DNA of 64,000 nucleotides from UBA11606 sp964504305 (lineage in GTDB: Bacteria > Actinomycetota > Acidimicrobiia > Acidimicrobiales > Aldehydirespiratoraceae), in NCBI GenBank assembly GCA_964504305.1, contig CAZDEB010000001.1, positions 662,888 through 726,887 on the forward strand. The letters run 5' to 3'. How positions within the stretch are numbered: position 1 is the stretch's first letter; each line of letters begins with the position of its first letter. The position numbers and the translations under genes were made by a program. This document shows positions 8,923-17,122 of this stretch, one piece after another. Below the pieces are notes generated by a model, which was not told the origin of the DNA, did not search any database, and saw only the letters and a program-made list of their open reading frames with translations.

Positions 8923-8955
8923 TCGCCTCCACCCGTTCGTTGGCAAACTCTGACC

Positions 8956-9300
8956 ATGACTGTCGTAAAGATCAACGCCATAACCGTCCCCGGTGATCTA
9001 GGTGACGAAGTTGCCAAGCGGTTCGCGGCGCGGGCCGGAGCAGTTGATGGCATGGACGGGTTCGAAGGATTCGAGCTCTTGCGGCCCACCGACGACCGCG
9101 AAACTTGGTTGGTGCTGACCCGCTGGCGAGACACCGAAGCTTTTACTTCCTGGACCCAGTCGGCTCAGTTCCGTGACGGCCACAAGGCCGCTCTATCGAC
9201 CAACGAACATTCGTCGGCCAACGAAGATGCGCCTGCGCCCCTTCCGATCTCGGCGGAGTTGTGGAGTTTCGAGATCGAAGTGGGTCGCGAAGGCTCGTGA
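8956..9300 (+). CDS. mhuD: MhuD-like haem-degrading monooxygenase (ABM fold)
   Basis: A 114-residue antibiotic-biosynthesis-monooxygenase-fold protein. The start VVKINAI and the following KRFA, GFEGFELLRP and DxEAFxSW stretches match the pattern I know from mycobacterial MhuD (Rv3592), which degrades haem to iron and mycobilin. The residues used by that family are present: Asn7, Trp66 and the haem-ligating His76. The protein is a few residues longer than MhuD at the C-terminus. The stop overlaps the GTG of a small membrane-protein gene (GTGA, 9297-9300). A generic ABM-domain quinone monooxygenase is the alternative, but the Asn/Trp/His set favours haem degradation. Confidence 0.8.
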   Translation: MTVVKINAITVPGDLGDEVAKRFAARAGAVDGMDGFEGFELLRPTDDRETWLVLTRWRDTEAFTSWTQSAQFRDGHKAALSTNEHSSANEDAPAPLPISAELWSFEIEVGREGS

Positions 9301-9653
9301 TCCGCGACCTTCACCACGTCGTCGCGTGGATCCTGATCGTGACCAACGCCGCCGTCGGTGTTTGGGCCCTCGCCGCTGATCGACGGCCCCGCCTGCGTCA
9401 CCGGCTTGGCTGGATCATGGTTGTGATCGCCCAAGTGGTCGTGTTGATTCAGACCGTACTGGGTGTGGTTTTGCAAGTCAGCGAAGACATCGAGGGCGAC
9501 CGCCATCAGCTCTACGGGTTCACGGCGTTCATTTCGGTTGGTCTGTTGTACGCCTACCGCAACGAGATGCGCGACCGCCCCTATTTGCTGTATGGCCTTG
9601 GCAGCTTGTGGCTCATGGGACTCGGCATACGGGGCGTCTACCTAGCTGGCTAG
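9297..9653 (+). CDS. Small four-helix membrane protein of unknown function
   Basis: A 118-residue integral membrane protein with about four hydrophobic segments (roughly residues 5-27, 37-60, 72-86 and 98-115 by eye). The GTG at 9297 is chosen because it overlaps the MhuD-like stop by four bases; an in-frame upstream start at 9261 would sit inside that gene. Histidines near the start (DLHHVVAW) and before the third segment (RHQLYGF) could ligate a cofactor, but this is only a possibility. I do not recognise the family. Coupling to a haem-degrading enzyme suggests a role connected with haem or iron, by inference only. It ends 17 bp from the convergent pckA. Confidence 0.7.
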   Translation: MIRDLHHVVAWILIVTNAAVGVWALAADRRPRLRHRLGWIMVVIAQVVVLIQTVLGVVLQVSEDIEGDRHQLYGFTAFISVGLLYAYRNEMRDRPYLLYGLGSLWLMGLGIRGVYLAG

Positions 9654-9670
9654 TCGACTGCGGCCGCGGT

Positions 9671-11350
9671 TTACATCGCGGCGGTGATGCCCAGATCGTC
9701 GTAGTGCTGAGTCTGGTAATTGTTGCGGAACATTTCGCGAAGTTTCTGAGCCGCGGCGTCGTAGGCGTCGGGGTCGTCCCACGTGTTGCGCGGGTTGAGG
9801 AGCTCGTCGTCGACGGCGTCGCAGTGGGTAGGCATCTTGAGCCCGAGGGTTGGCTCGGTCTGAAGTTCGACTCCGTCGAACTCGCCGTCGAGGGCCGCGT
9901 TGAGCAGCGCCCGCGTTGCTTTGAGCGACATGCGGTCGCCCGTGCCGTAGGGTCCGCCCGACCAACCGGTGTTGAGCAAGATGCAGCGGGTGTTGTTGTC
10001 GGCCATTCGTTTGGCCAACAACTCGGCGTAGACAGCCGGCTTTTGGCTCATGAAGGCGGCTCCGAAACACGACGAGAACGACGGTTCGGGTTCGGTCACC
10101 CCGACTTCGGTACCGGCAAGCTTCGAGGTGAACCCGGTGACGAAGTGATACATCGTCTCTTCGGCGTCGAGGATCGACACCGGGGGAAGCACACCGAACG
10201 CGTCGGCGGTCAGCAACACGATGGTGTCGGGGTGAGGCCCAGAAGCGCCGTCGCGGACGTTGGGATTGGCCGTTAGCGGATAGGCGAATCGAGTGTTCTC
10301 GGTGATGGAATCGTCGCTCAGATCAAGTTCCTGAGGGTCGGTGTCGGCGAGGGCGCGACCCGGCAAAGTGGGCACGTTCTCGATCATCGTGCCCTTCATC
10401 GACAACGCCGCGGCGATGACCGGTTCGTTGCCCTTGTCGAGATCGATGAGCTTCGCGTAGCACCCATCCTCGAAGTTGGAGACGCCACGATCGGTCCAGA
10501 CGTGCTCGTCGTCACCGATCAGTTCGCGGTCGGGGTCGGCTGAAAGGGTGGTTTTGCCGGTGCCGGAAAGGCCGAACAGAATGGCACTGTTGCCGGCCGG
10601 AGACACGTTGGCCGAGCAGTGCATCGACAGTTGGCCTTTTTCGGGGAGGACAAAGTTCATGATTGTGAACATCGTCTTCTTGTTGACACCGCAGTAATCG
10701 GCCTTGCCCAGCACGAGACCAACCCGGCGTTCGATATCGATGATCACGGCGCGGTCTGAACGAGTGCCATCACGTTCGGGGTCGCATTCAAAGGACGGCA
10801 CGTTGATGAGGGTCCAGCCACTCTCCTCGCGGTCGCTGTCGTCTCGAACGTTCTTGGGGAACATGATGTTGCAGAAGTAGGCATGGCTGGCGTACTCGCC
10901 GACAAACCGGTATGGCTCGGAGAACTCGGAGTCCCAGCCGCAGAAGACGTCGGTGACGTACAAGTCGCGTTGGCGTTCGTTGAGATAATCCACTACTCGG
11001 GGGAGGAGTTCGTCAAACTTCGCGGCGTCGAACTTGGCAAACCCTGATTTCCACCAAACCCGGTCGGTGGTGTCGCGGCGATCGACACAAAACGTGTCGT
11101 TGACCGGTCGTCCGGTGCACTCGGGATCGCTGAAGAACACCAGTGGTCCATCAACCCCCAGGGACGTGGCGAAGGCCTTTTGAACATCGTCTGGCCCGCC
11201 GACGGTCACGCGACCGCGATCGTGTTGGATTGCTTCGTGGAACAGTTCGTCCTGGCTGAGCCCGTAGCGAAGGTCCATTCCTGAAAGGCCAAACGTGGCC
11301 TCTAGCTCGGATGCGACGGTGTTGGTCCCGGTCGTGGTTGCGGTGGTCAT
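9671..11350 (-). CDS. pckA: Phosphoenolpyruvate carboxykinase (ATP)
   Basis: A 559-residue ATP-dependent PEP carboxykinase that converts oxaloacetate plus ATP to PEP, the first committed step of gluconeogenesis. Diagnostic features are the P-loop GLSGTGKTTLS, the GDDEHVW metal-binding block, the SMHCSANV segment and the C-terminal ENTRFAYPL and TGWSGGPYGTG stretches. ATP-type enzymes are usually about 530-540 residues. The ATG at 11350 is chosen because a GGGGAC element precedes it; an earlier in-frame start at 11401 adds 17 low-complexity residues. Many actinobacteria use the GTP enzyme instead, so the ATP type is a lineage trait worth noting. Confidence 0.95.
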   Translation of the reverse strand: MTTATTTGTNTVASELEATFGLSGMDLRYGLSQDELFHEAIQHDRGRVTVGGPDDVQKAFATSLGVDGPLVFFSDPECTGRPVNDTFCVDRRDTTDRVWWKSGFAKFDAAKFDELLPRVVDYLNERQRDLYVTDVFCGWDSEFSEPYRFVGEYASHAYFCNIMFPKNVRDDSDREESGWTLINVPSFECDPERDGTRSDRAVIIDIERRVGLVLGKADYCGVNKKTMFTIMNFVLPEKGQLSMHCSANVSPAGNSAILFGLSGTGKTTLSADPDRELIGDDEHVWTDRGVSNFEDGCYAKLIDLDKGNEPVIAAALSMKGTMIENVPTLPGRALADTDPQELDLSDDSITENTRFAYPLTANPNVRDGASGPHPDTIVLLTADAFGVLPPVSILDAEETMYHFVTGFTSKLAGTEVGVTEPEPSFSSCFGAAFMSQKPAVYAELLAKRMADNNTRCILLNTGWSGGPYGTGDRMSLKATRALLNAALDGEFDGVELQTEPTLGLKMPTHCDAVDDELLNPRNTWDDPDAYDAAAQKLREMFRNNYQTQHYDDLGITAAM

Positions 11351-11537
11351 GGTGATGGTCCCCGGTTGTGTTGCTTCGCGAGTCGGCCATTGACCTGTCA
11401 AAGTGAGTGGCTAACTATTTCAACCATATGTCTCGCGATCGAGGCGATGTGGCACTGGGTACCCATGGACTTGTGATTGGATCTATCGTTTCGGGCGATA
11501 CGCCGCTTGACGCGGCTCGACACCGAAAGGCCCCCTC

Positions 11538-11774
11538 ATGACTGTGACCGCCTATATTTTGATCCAAGCGGAGGTCGGGTGCGCCGCCGATGTTGCCAGA
11601 GCCGCTGCTGACCTCCCCGAGATCGTGTTGGCCGAAGTGGCAATGGGGCCCTACGACGTAATTGCTCGGGCCGAGGCCGACAACATGGATCAGCTCGGCT
11701 CGGTCGTGGTCAACGCGGTTGGTTCGATCGAGTGTGTAGAACGAACGCTGCTATGCCCGATCGTCAACGTGTAG
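11538..11774 (+). CDS. Stand-alone Lrp/AsnC ligand-binding (RAM) domain protein
   Basis: A 78-residue protein consisting only of the RAM/SAM domain (beta-alpha-beta-beta-alpha-beta) that binds amino acids at the C-terminus of Lrp/AsnC regulators. Typical parts are TAYILIQAEVG, the turn VAMGPYDVIARAEAD and the final VERTLLCPIV. No DNA-binding helix-turn-helix precedes it, and the ATG at 11538 follows a gap with AAAGG (11526-11530), so it is a natural one-domain protein, not a fragment. Such proteins are thought to assemble with or modulate full Lrp regulators, or to sense amino acids. It is divergent from pckA, which suggests but does not prove a metabolic link. Confidence 0.85.
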   Translation: MTVTAYILIQAEVGCAADVARAAADLPEIVLAEVAMGPYDVIARAEADNMDQLGSVVVNAVGSIECVERTLLCPIVNV

Positions 11775-11795
11775 CCCCAATAGCCAACGTGTAGC
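11765..11795. repeat. 20-bp-period direct repeat spanning a stop codon
   Basis: CAACGTGTAGC occurs at 11765-11775 and again at 11785-11795. The first copy holds the last codons and TAG stop of the RAM-domain gene (stop 11772-11774), and the second lies just beyond it. It resembles the arrangement at 1236-1276. Confidence 0.75.
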
Positions 11796-11804
11796 GAGCA
11801 GCAG

Positions 11805-12026
11805 CTAGAGCTCGGGGGTCTTCATGTCGCCTTCAGAACCGAGGCGCAAAGTGGTGGCCCGGCCGTCGGCGTCTAGTTCGAAAGTGACTCGCTGGCCCTG
11901 ACGAAGCATACGAAACAACGAGCCTTCCAGTGCGTCTTCGGCCAAGTCGACATCGGCGAGATCGGCCTCGTTGACGAGGACTCCGTCGCCGGTACCGGGG
12001 TCGTAGCTCTTGATCACTCCCTGCAT
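11805..12026 (-). CDS. Small cold-shock-domain-like protein
   Basis: A 73-residue acidic protein. The opening MQGVIKSYDPGTGDGVLV has the spacing of the first strands of a cold-shock/OB domain (compare the G-x-V-K-x-F-x-x-x-x-G-x-G pattern of CspA), and GQRVTFELDADGRATTL matches the later strand region. The aromatic RNP1/RNP2 residues that stack on RNA are largely missing, so nucleic-acid binding is uncertain. The start has no Shine-Dalgarno sequence, but TACGCT (12035-12040) lies 8 nt upstream. It is convergent with the RAM-domain gene. Confidence 0.65.
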   Translation of the reverse strand: MQGVIKSYDPGTGDGVLVNEADLADVDLAEDALEGSLFRMLRQGQRVTFELDADGRATTLRLGSEGDMKTPEL

Positions 12027-12089
12027 GGCAGCAGAGCGTAGCCCTCAGAAGGGCACACCGACGACGTCGGGACGGTACGATCTCACGCC

Positions 12090-13727
12090 GTGCCTCTGAA
12101 TGTTCTCGACGCTGCGAGTTTGCGGATGGTCATCACGGTTTTTCGTGACGCCCTGAACGATCACCGCGACACCATCAACAACCTCAATGTGTATCCCGTG
12201 CCCGATGGCGATACCGGCACCAACATGTCGCTCACGTTGCGATCAGTCGTCGAAGAACTCGACGATGTCGACGACGACATGGCCTCGGTGTGTCGAGCGA
12301 TAGCTCACGGGTCGCTGATGGGGGCACGCGGCAACAGCGGCGTGATCATGTCGCAAATCCTTCGTGGGTTGGTTGGAACGGTTTCCGAACGCCAAACAAT
12401 TGATGGTCCGGCGTTGGCCGACGCGTTGGCCGAGGCGGCCAAAGGCGCGTACGGGGCGGTCGGCAACCCGGTCGAGGGAACAATCCTTACGGTGATCCGA
12501 GAGGCCAGCGAGGCGGCTGTCGTCGCCGCATCCGAAGGCGCCGACCTGCTCGGCGTGCTCGACGCGGCCCGCGCCGAAGGCGAGGCATCGCTAAAGCGGA
12601 CCCCGACATTGTTGCAAGTGCTGGCCGACGCCGGTGTCGTCGATGCCGGTGGAAGCGGCCTGCTGCTGTTGCTCGATGCCGCGCTCAACGTCGTTGACGA
12701 TCGGCCGATCCCCGAACCAGAGGTTGTTGCCGCGCCGTCGGAACCTCAACGTCTAGACGGAGACTCTCACGAGTCGTCCATTGCCGATTTGCGCTACGAA
12801 GTCATGTTCTTGCTCGATGCGCCCGACGACTCGATCGACGGTTTCAAGCAAGCGTGGGCGGCGGTGGGCGATTCGATCGTCGTGGTTGGTGGTGACGGCA
12901 TATTCAACTGCCATATCCATTGTGACGACATCGGAGTCGCCATCGAATGTGGCATCGCGGTCGGGCGTCCCCACCAGATTCGTGTCACTGATCTACTGGA
13001 AGAACTCGAAGAACGTGACTGGGTACGGGCCGAAATCGGTGCCTCGGCAGTCGAAGTTCACGGCGATCCTGTCCCGACGGCTGTTGTCGCCGTGGGTGTG
13101 GGCTCCGGTGTCGTATCGATTCTGCGTTCGATGGGCGTTCATGCGGTAGTCGCCGGCGGTCAGTCAATGAACCCGTCGACTGCCGATCTTGTCGCCGCCG
13201 TCGATTCGGTACCGGCCGACGAAGTTGTGGTGCTGCCCAACAACAAGAACATCATTCCCGTCGCCCAACAGGTTGACGCCCAAACCGAGCGCACTGTGCG
13301 TGTCGTGCCGACCCGCGGGATCGCCGAGGGTATAGCCAGCCTCATGGCCTACGACCCTCAGGCCAGCGCCGAGTCCAACGCCGCGGCGATGACCGAGACC
13401 GCCGACGCCGTCGTCGCGGGCGAGGTCACTCAGGCGGTGCGCGACTCGACCTCAGAGGTCGGACCGATCGCCACCGGCGATTGGCTGGGCATTTCCCGTG
13501 ACGGGATCGCAGCTGTCGAACCATCGATGATCGAAGCCGCTACTGCCTTGCTCGCTCGCATTCTCGACAACGACCACGAGTTGTTGACAGTCATTGCCGG
13601 CCAAGACGCCGACGAGAGCGCCACCGAAGCAATTTCGGCATGGGTTCACGCCAATCACTCTGAAGTCGATGTCGAGGTCCATCACGGCGGTCAACCCCTG
13701 TACCCCTACTACTTCGGGTTGGAGTAG
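12090..13727 (+). CDS. DAK2-domain protein, YloV/FakA-like fatty acid kinase family
   Basis: A 545-residue protein of the YloV/FakA family. The N-terminal DhaL-type ATP-binding domain has NNLNVYPVPDGDTGTNM (metal-binding aspartates about residues 38-41), GSLMGARGNSGVI and VDAGGSGLLLLL. A central and a C-terminal domain (GGQSMNPST, VVLPNNKNI) follow, as in FakA. In firmicutes FakA phosphorylates fatty acids held by FakB to supply acyl-phosphate for phospholipids. Here plsX and acpP lie about 5 kb downstream, but no FakB-like DegV gene is in the window. Location directly before recG is the usual context. The start is GTG at 12090, with TACGAT 8 nt upstream. Confidence 0.87.
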   Translation: MPLNVLDAASLRMVITVFRDALNDHRDTINNLNVYPVPDGDTGTNMSLTLRSVVEELDDVDDDMASVCRAIAHGSLMGARGNSGVIMSQILRGLVGTVSERQTIDGPALADALAEAAKGAYGAVGNPVEGTILTVIREASEAAVVAASEGADLLGVLDAARAEGEASLKRTPTLLQVLADAGVVDAGGSGLLLLLDAALNVVDDRPIPEPEVVAAPSEPQRLDGDSHESSIADLRYEVMFLLDAPDDSIDGFKQAWAAVGDSIVVVGGDGIFNCHIHCDDIGVAIECGIAVGRPHQIRVTDLLEELEERDWVRAEIGASAVEVHGDPVPTAVVAVGVGSGVVSILRSMGVHAVVAGGQSMNPSTADLVAAVDSVPADEVVVLPNNKNIIPVAQQVDAQTERTVRVVPTRGIAEGIASLMAYDPQASAESNAAAMTETADAVVAGEVTQAVRDSTSEVGPIATGDWLGISRDGIAAVEPSMIEAATALLARILDNDHELLTVIAGQDADESATEAISAWVHANHSEVDVEVHHGGQPLYPYYFGLE

Positions 13728-13735
13728 TCAGCGGC

Positions 13736-15874
13736 GTGGCTGCGGGCGATCCGCCGCTGTCTCTGCGAGATCTTTCGCAGATCCCTGTCTCGAAGCTGCG
13801 CGGCGTCGGGGAGAAGAAAGAAAAGGCGCTCGCGACGAATCAGATTCATTCGGTGCTCGACCTGGTGCAGCACTATCCGCGTCGTCATCTTGACCGGACC
13901 CGTGAGGCCAAAATTGGTGATCTGCAAAAGGGCGACGAAGCGACCGTTTTCGGCGAGGTCCGCACCAGTTCGACCCGTCAGCTAAAAGGTCGTCGGACCC
14001 TCACCGAGGTCGTAATAGGCGACGGTGGTCATCAGCTGACCCTCACATTTTTCAACCAGCGATGGCGCGAGAAACAATTGACGCCAGGGCTCACGCTGAT
14101 GGTGCACGGCAAGTGCGAACTGTTCCGCGGGAAACGGCAGATGACCGGACCGGTTGTCGATCTAGTTGGCAATCAAACGGGGCGGATTGTCCCGGTGTAT
14201 CCCCAGTCAGAAAAGGCCGGTCTGCTGACCCGAGATCTGGCCACGTTCGTCGAGGAGGCTTTGGCGCGTTGTCGGCCTCGGGGATTTCTTGATCCTGTGC
14301 CGGAGTTCGTTCTGGATCGATTCGATTTCGTCACTCGCAGCGCGGCCATCAACGGAATTCATCAACCCGATTCAATGAGCGAGAAGGACGAGGCTCGGCG
14401 TCGGTTGGTCTTTGACGAACTCTTGCGGGTCCAACTCGAGTTGGTCCGTCGCAAGCGGCGCATCGAGCGCGAAACCGCCGGGGTCAGCCATCAGGTCGAC
14501 GGGGAGCTGACCGAACGTTTTCTGGCTCGCCTCGAGTTTTCGCTAACCGGAGCGCAGCTAAGAACGATCAGCGAGATCAACGCCGATCTGGCTCTGACCC
14601 GTCCGATGCATCGGTTGCTTCAGGGCGATGTGGGATCGGGCAAGACCATTGTTGCCGTCAACAGTTTGTTGGTCGCGGTGCAGGGTGGCTTTCAAGGAGC
14701 GTTGATGGCTCCAACCGAGGTTCTCGCCGAGCAGCACCACGACAGTGTCGCGGCGATCTTGGGAGACTTGTCGGTGCCTGATCCAACGACGTTGATGGGG
14801 GAGCGACCCCTGCGGGTCGACCTGCTCACCAACCGGGTCGGGGCCGCCGACCGACGAAAAACGCTGGCCGATTTGGTCACCGGCAAGGTCGACATCGTGG
14901 TGGGCACCCACGCGCTGATCCAAGACAAAGTCGAGTATCGGTCCCTCGGTGTGGTGGTGATCGACGAACAACATCGTTTCGGCGTCGAACAGCGAGCCGC
15001 GCTTCGCGACAAAGGCGACGACGCCGCGGCCCCCGATGTCTTGGTGATGACCGCGACGCCAATTCCTCGCACCGCGGCCATGACCGTGTATGGCGACCTT
15101 GACGTGAGCGTGCTTGACGAGTTGCCCCCCGGGCGAACTCCGATTGTCACCGAGTGGGCCCGAACCGACGATCAAGAGGAAGCGGTTTGGGAGGCCGTTC
15201 GCTCCGAAATCGCCGCCGGCCGCCAGGCCTACGTCGTGTGCCCGTTGATAGACGAATCCGAGGCCCTCGACGTGAGATCAGCCGAAGACACGTTCGCTCA
15301 GCTCAGCGCGACCGAACTGGTCGAGGCCAAGGTCGGGCTTCTTCACGGGCGGGTCCCGTCCGCACAAAAGAACGAAACGATGGGGGATTTTCGTTCTGGA
15401 GCACTTGATGTGCTGGTTGCCACCACCGTCATCGAAGTGGGCGTAGACGTGCCCAACGCGACCGTGATGGTGGTGCTTGACGCCGATCGTTTCGGGATTG
15501 CCCAGCTTCACCAGCTGAGGGGTCGCGTTGGCCGTGGCGCCCACGCCAGTCGGTGCTTTCTTGTTGGCGACGCAACTACGTCTGATGGCGAGTCGAGGCT
15601 CGAGGCGCTGGTTGCCACCACTGATGGCTTCGAACTTGCTGAGGTCGACCTCGATCTCCGCGGCGAAGGCACGATCATGGGGGAGCGCCAGAAGGGCCGA
15701 AACGACCTCAAATTGGCGTCGTTGCGACGCGACAAGGAGTGGGTTGTGGCCGCCCGTTCGGTGGCGATCGAAATTGTTGACAGCGACGAGGAATTGGCAG
15801 ATCATCCGGGCCTCGCCGAAGAGTTGGAGTTACTTCTAGGCGATGACGACGCTGACTTTTTGATGAAGAACTGA
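13736..15874 (+). CDS. recG: ATP-dependent DNA helicase RecG
   Basis: A 712-residue superfamily 2 helicase that remodels stalled replication forks and Holliday junctions. An N-terminal OB-fold wedge domain (about residues 1-180) is followed by the helicase core: Walker A GDVGSGKT near residue 297, the DEQH box (VIDEQHRFG) near residue 409, motif III TATPIPRT, and the C-terminal lobe with LHGRVPSAQK, TTVIEVGVDVPNAT and QLRGRVGRG. Length is normal (about 680-740). The start is GTG at 13736, 8 bp after the YloV-like gene, so the two are likely co-transcribed. Confidence 0.95.
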   Translation: MAAGDPPLSLRDLSQIPVSKLRGVGEKKEKALATNQIHSVLDLVQHYPRRHLDRTREAKIGDLQKGDEATVFGEVRTSSTRQLKGRRTLTEVVIGDGGHQLTLTFFNQRWREKQLTPGLTLMVHGKCELFRGKRQMTGPVVDLVGNQTGRIVPVYPQSEKAGLLTRDLATFVEEALARCRPRGFLDPVPEFVLDRFDFVTRSAAINGIHQPDSMSEKDEARRRLVFDELLRVQLELVRRKRRIERETAGVSHQVDGELTERFLARLEFSLTGAQLRTISEINADLALTRPMHRLLQGDVGSGKTIVAVNSLLVAVQGGFQGALMAPTEVLAEQHHDSVAAILGDLSVPDPTTLMGERPLRVDLLTNRVGAADRRKTLADLVTGKVDIVVGTHALIQDKVEYRSLGVVVIDEQHRFGVEQRAALRDKGDDAAAPDVLVMTATPIPRTAAMTVYGDLDVSVLDELPPGRTPIVTEWARTDDQEEAVWEAVRSEIAAGRQAYVVCPLIDESEALDVRSAEDTFAQLSATELVEAKVGLLHGRVPSAQKNETMGDFRSGALDVLVATTVIEVGVDVPNATVMVVLDADRFGIAQLHQLRGRVGRGAHASRCFLVGDATTSDGESRLEALVATTDGFELAEVDLDLRGEGTIMGERQKGRNDLKLASLRRDKEWVVAARSVAIEIVDSDEELADHPGLAEELELLLGDDDADFLMKN

Positions 15875-15887
15875 CCAGTGCGGCGGA

Positions 15888-16073
15888 TTAGTCGCCGCGG
15901 CTGATCGAGTCATCGATGTCTTCGGCCGCAAGTTCGATATCCCACCGGTCGAGGCAGTCAGAACACCGAAAGGCGACGATGTCACCGGGTTCCCATCCTT
16001 CGTCGGGTTCGTAGCTGATGAGCGAACACCGGCCGCCACAGTCGACACAGATTATGGAATTTGGAATAGCCAC
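15888..16073 (-). CDS. Small zinc-ribbon protein
   Basis: A 61-residue acidic protein. Two knuckles, CVDCGG (about residues 9-14) and CSDC (about residues 39-42), form a C-x2-C...C-x2-C zinc-ribbon pattern, and the last 15 residues are strongly acidic. The open frame runs much further upstream to 16331, but that part lies antisense to rsmD and has no features. The GTG at 16073 fits the domain boundary and leaves 36 bp to the divergent rsmD start. Function is unknown. Confidence 0.6.
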   Translation of the reverse strand: MAIPNSIICVDCGGRCSLISYEPDEGWEPGDIVAFRCSDCLDRWDIELAAEDIDDSISRGD

Positions 16074-16109
16074 GACCGCGACCGTAGCCGCTTCGGCCAG
16101 ACTGACGAC

Positions 16110-16649
16110 ATGCGAGTTGTTTCGGGATATTTGGGTGGCCGGCGATTGACGGTGCCAGAGGGCGAGCACACCCGTCCAACATCTGAACGGGTCCGCGAAG
16201 CGATCTTCAATTCGTTGTTTTCGCTCGACGCAATTGATGACGCACGAGTGCTCGATCTCTTCGCTGGTTCGGGAGCGCTGGGTATCGAGGCGGTGTCTCG
16301 CGGAGCCGCGTCGGTAACTTTTGTAGAGCAAAATCGCGATGCATTGTCGGCGATTTACGCCAATGTCGAGACTCTCGAGTTGGGTGCCGAGTCAACCGTT
16401 GTGGCCGCCGACGCTCTCACTTACCTGCGGCGTGGTGTCGATCACGACCTGGTACTTCTCGACCCGCCGTACGGTTTCGACCTGTGGGACGAGCTGCTTG
16501 GTTCCATTACCGCCGGAGTGGTTGTGATCGAGTCCGATCGCGACGTTGATCTCCCCAGCGAATGGATGGTTCACCGCGTGAAGCGCTACGGGGGTACCGT
16601 GGTGACGCTCGCCACCGCCGGAACCGATTCGGGAGAACTGTCCAAGTGA
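16110..16649 (+). CDS. rsmD: 16S rRNA (guanine(966)-N(2))-methyltransferase RsmD
   Basis: A 179-residue SAM-dependent methyltransferase that modifies G966 of 16S rRNA. It starts with the family signature MRVVSGYLGGRRL and RPTSERVREAIFN. The SAM-binding motif I is VLDLFAGSGALGIEA (about residues 47-61) and the catalytic motif IV is LLDPPYG (about residues 117-123), the (D/N)PPY signature for exocyclic-amine methylation. The position immediately before coaD, with a four-base GTGA overlap, is the classic rsmD-coaD arrangement. Confidence 0.94.
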   Translation: MRVVSGYLGGRRLTVPEGEHTRPTSERVREAIFNSLFSLDAIDDARVLDLFAGSGALGIEAVSRGAASVTFVEQNRDALSAIYANVETLELGAESTVVAADALTYLRRGVDHDLVLLDPPYGFDLWDELLGSITAGVVVIESDRDVDLPSEWMVHRVKRYGGTVVTLATAGTDSGELSK

Positions 16650-17122
16650 CACGCGTTTTGTATCCAGGCTCGTTTGATCCCGTGCACAACGGTCACATCG
16701 AGATCATCACCACCGCGTCTTCTCTGTTCGACGAGGTGATCGTCGCGGCGGTCCGCAACCCGCAGAAGGGGACGGGCGTTTTTGATCTCGACGACCGCGA
16801 AGCAATGATCACCGAATCGGTCGCTCATCTCCCCAATGTCAAGGTCACGATGTTCTTGTCGTTGATTGTTGACCTGGCACGCGATCTCGAAGCCGACTTC
16901 ATCATCAAGGGCCTTCGTGCCGTTTCTGACTTCGAGAACGAATTGCAGATGGCGCAGATGAACAACGCGGTGTCAGGCGTGCACACTTTGTTCATCCCCT
17001 CCGCGTCGCGGTCATCGTTTCTGGCATCCAAATTCATCCGAGAGATCGCGAGGTTCGGTGGCGATGTGTCGTCGATGGTCCCCGAGCCTGTCGCTCGGAG
17101 AATCAAGGAGCGATACGAATGA
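16646..17122 (+). CDS. coaD: Phosphopantetheine adenylyltransferase
   Basis: A 158-residue enzyme that joins ATP and 4'-phosphopantetheine to dephospho-CoA, the penultimate step in CoA synthesis. The nucleotidyltransferase motif is YPGSFDPVHNGHIEII (T/H-x-G-H at about residues 17-20), and the second ATP motif is SSFLASKFIREIARFGGDVS. KGLRAVSDFENELQMA is the family-specific helix. The GTG at 16646 overlaps the rsmD stop; length matches the family (about 160). The end overlaps the SepIVA-like gene (ATGA at 17119-17122). Confidence 0.95.
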   Translation: MTRVLYPGSFDPVHNGHIEIITTASSLFDEVIVAAVRNPQKGTGVFDLDDREAMITESVAHLPNVKVTMFLSLIVDLARDLEADFIIKGLRAVSDFENELQMAQMNNAVSGVHTLFIPSASRSSFLASKFIREIARFGGDVSSMVPEPVARRIKERYE

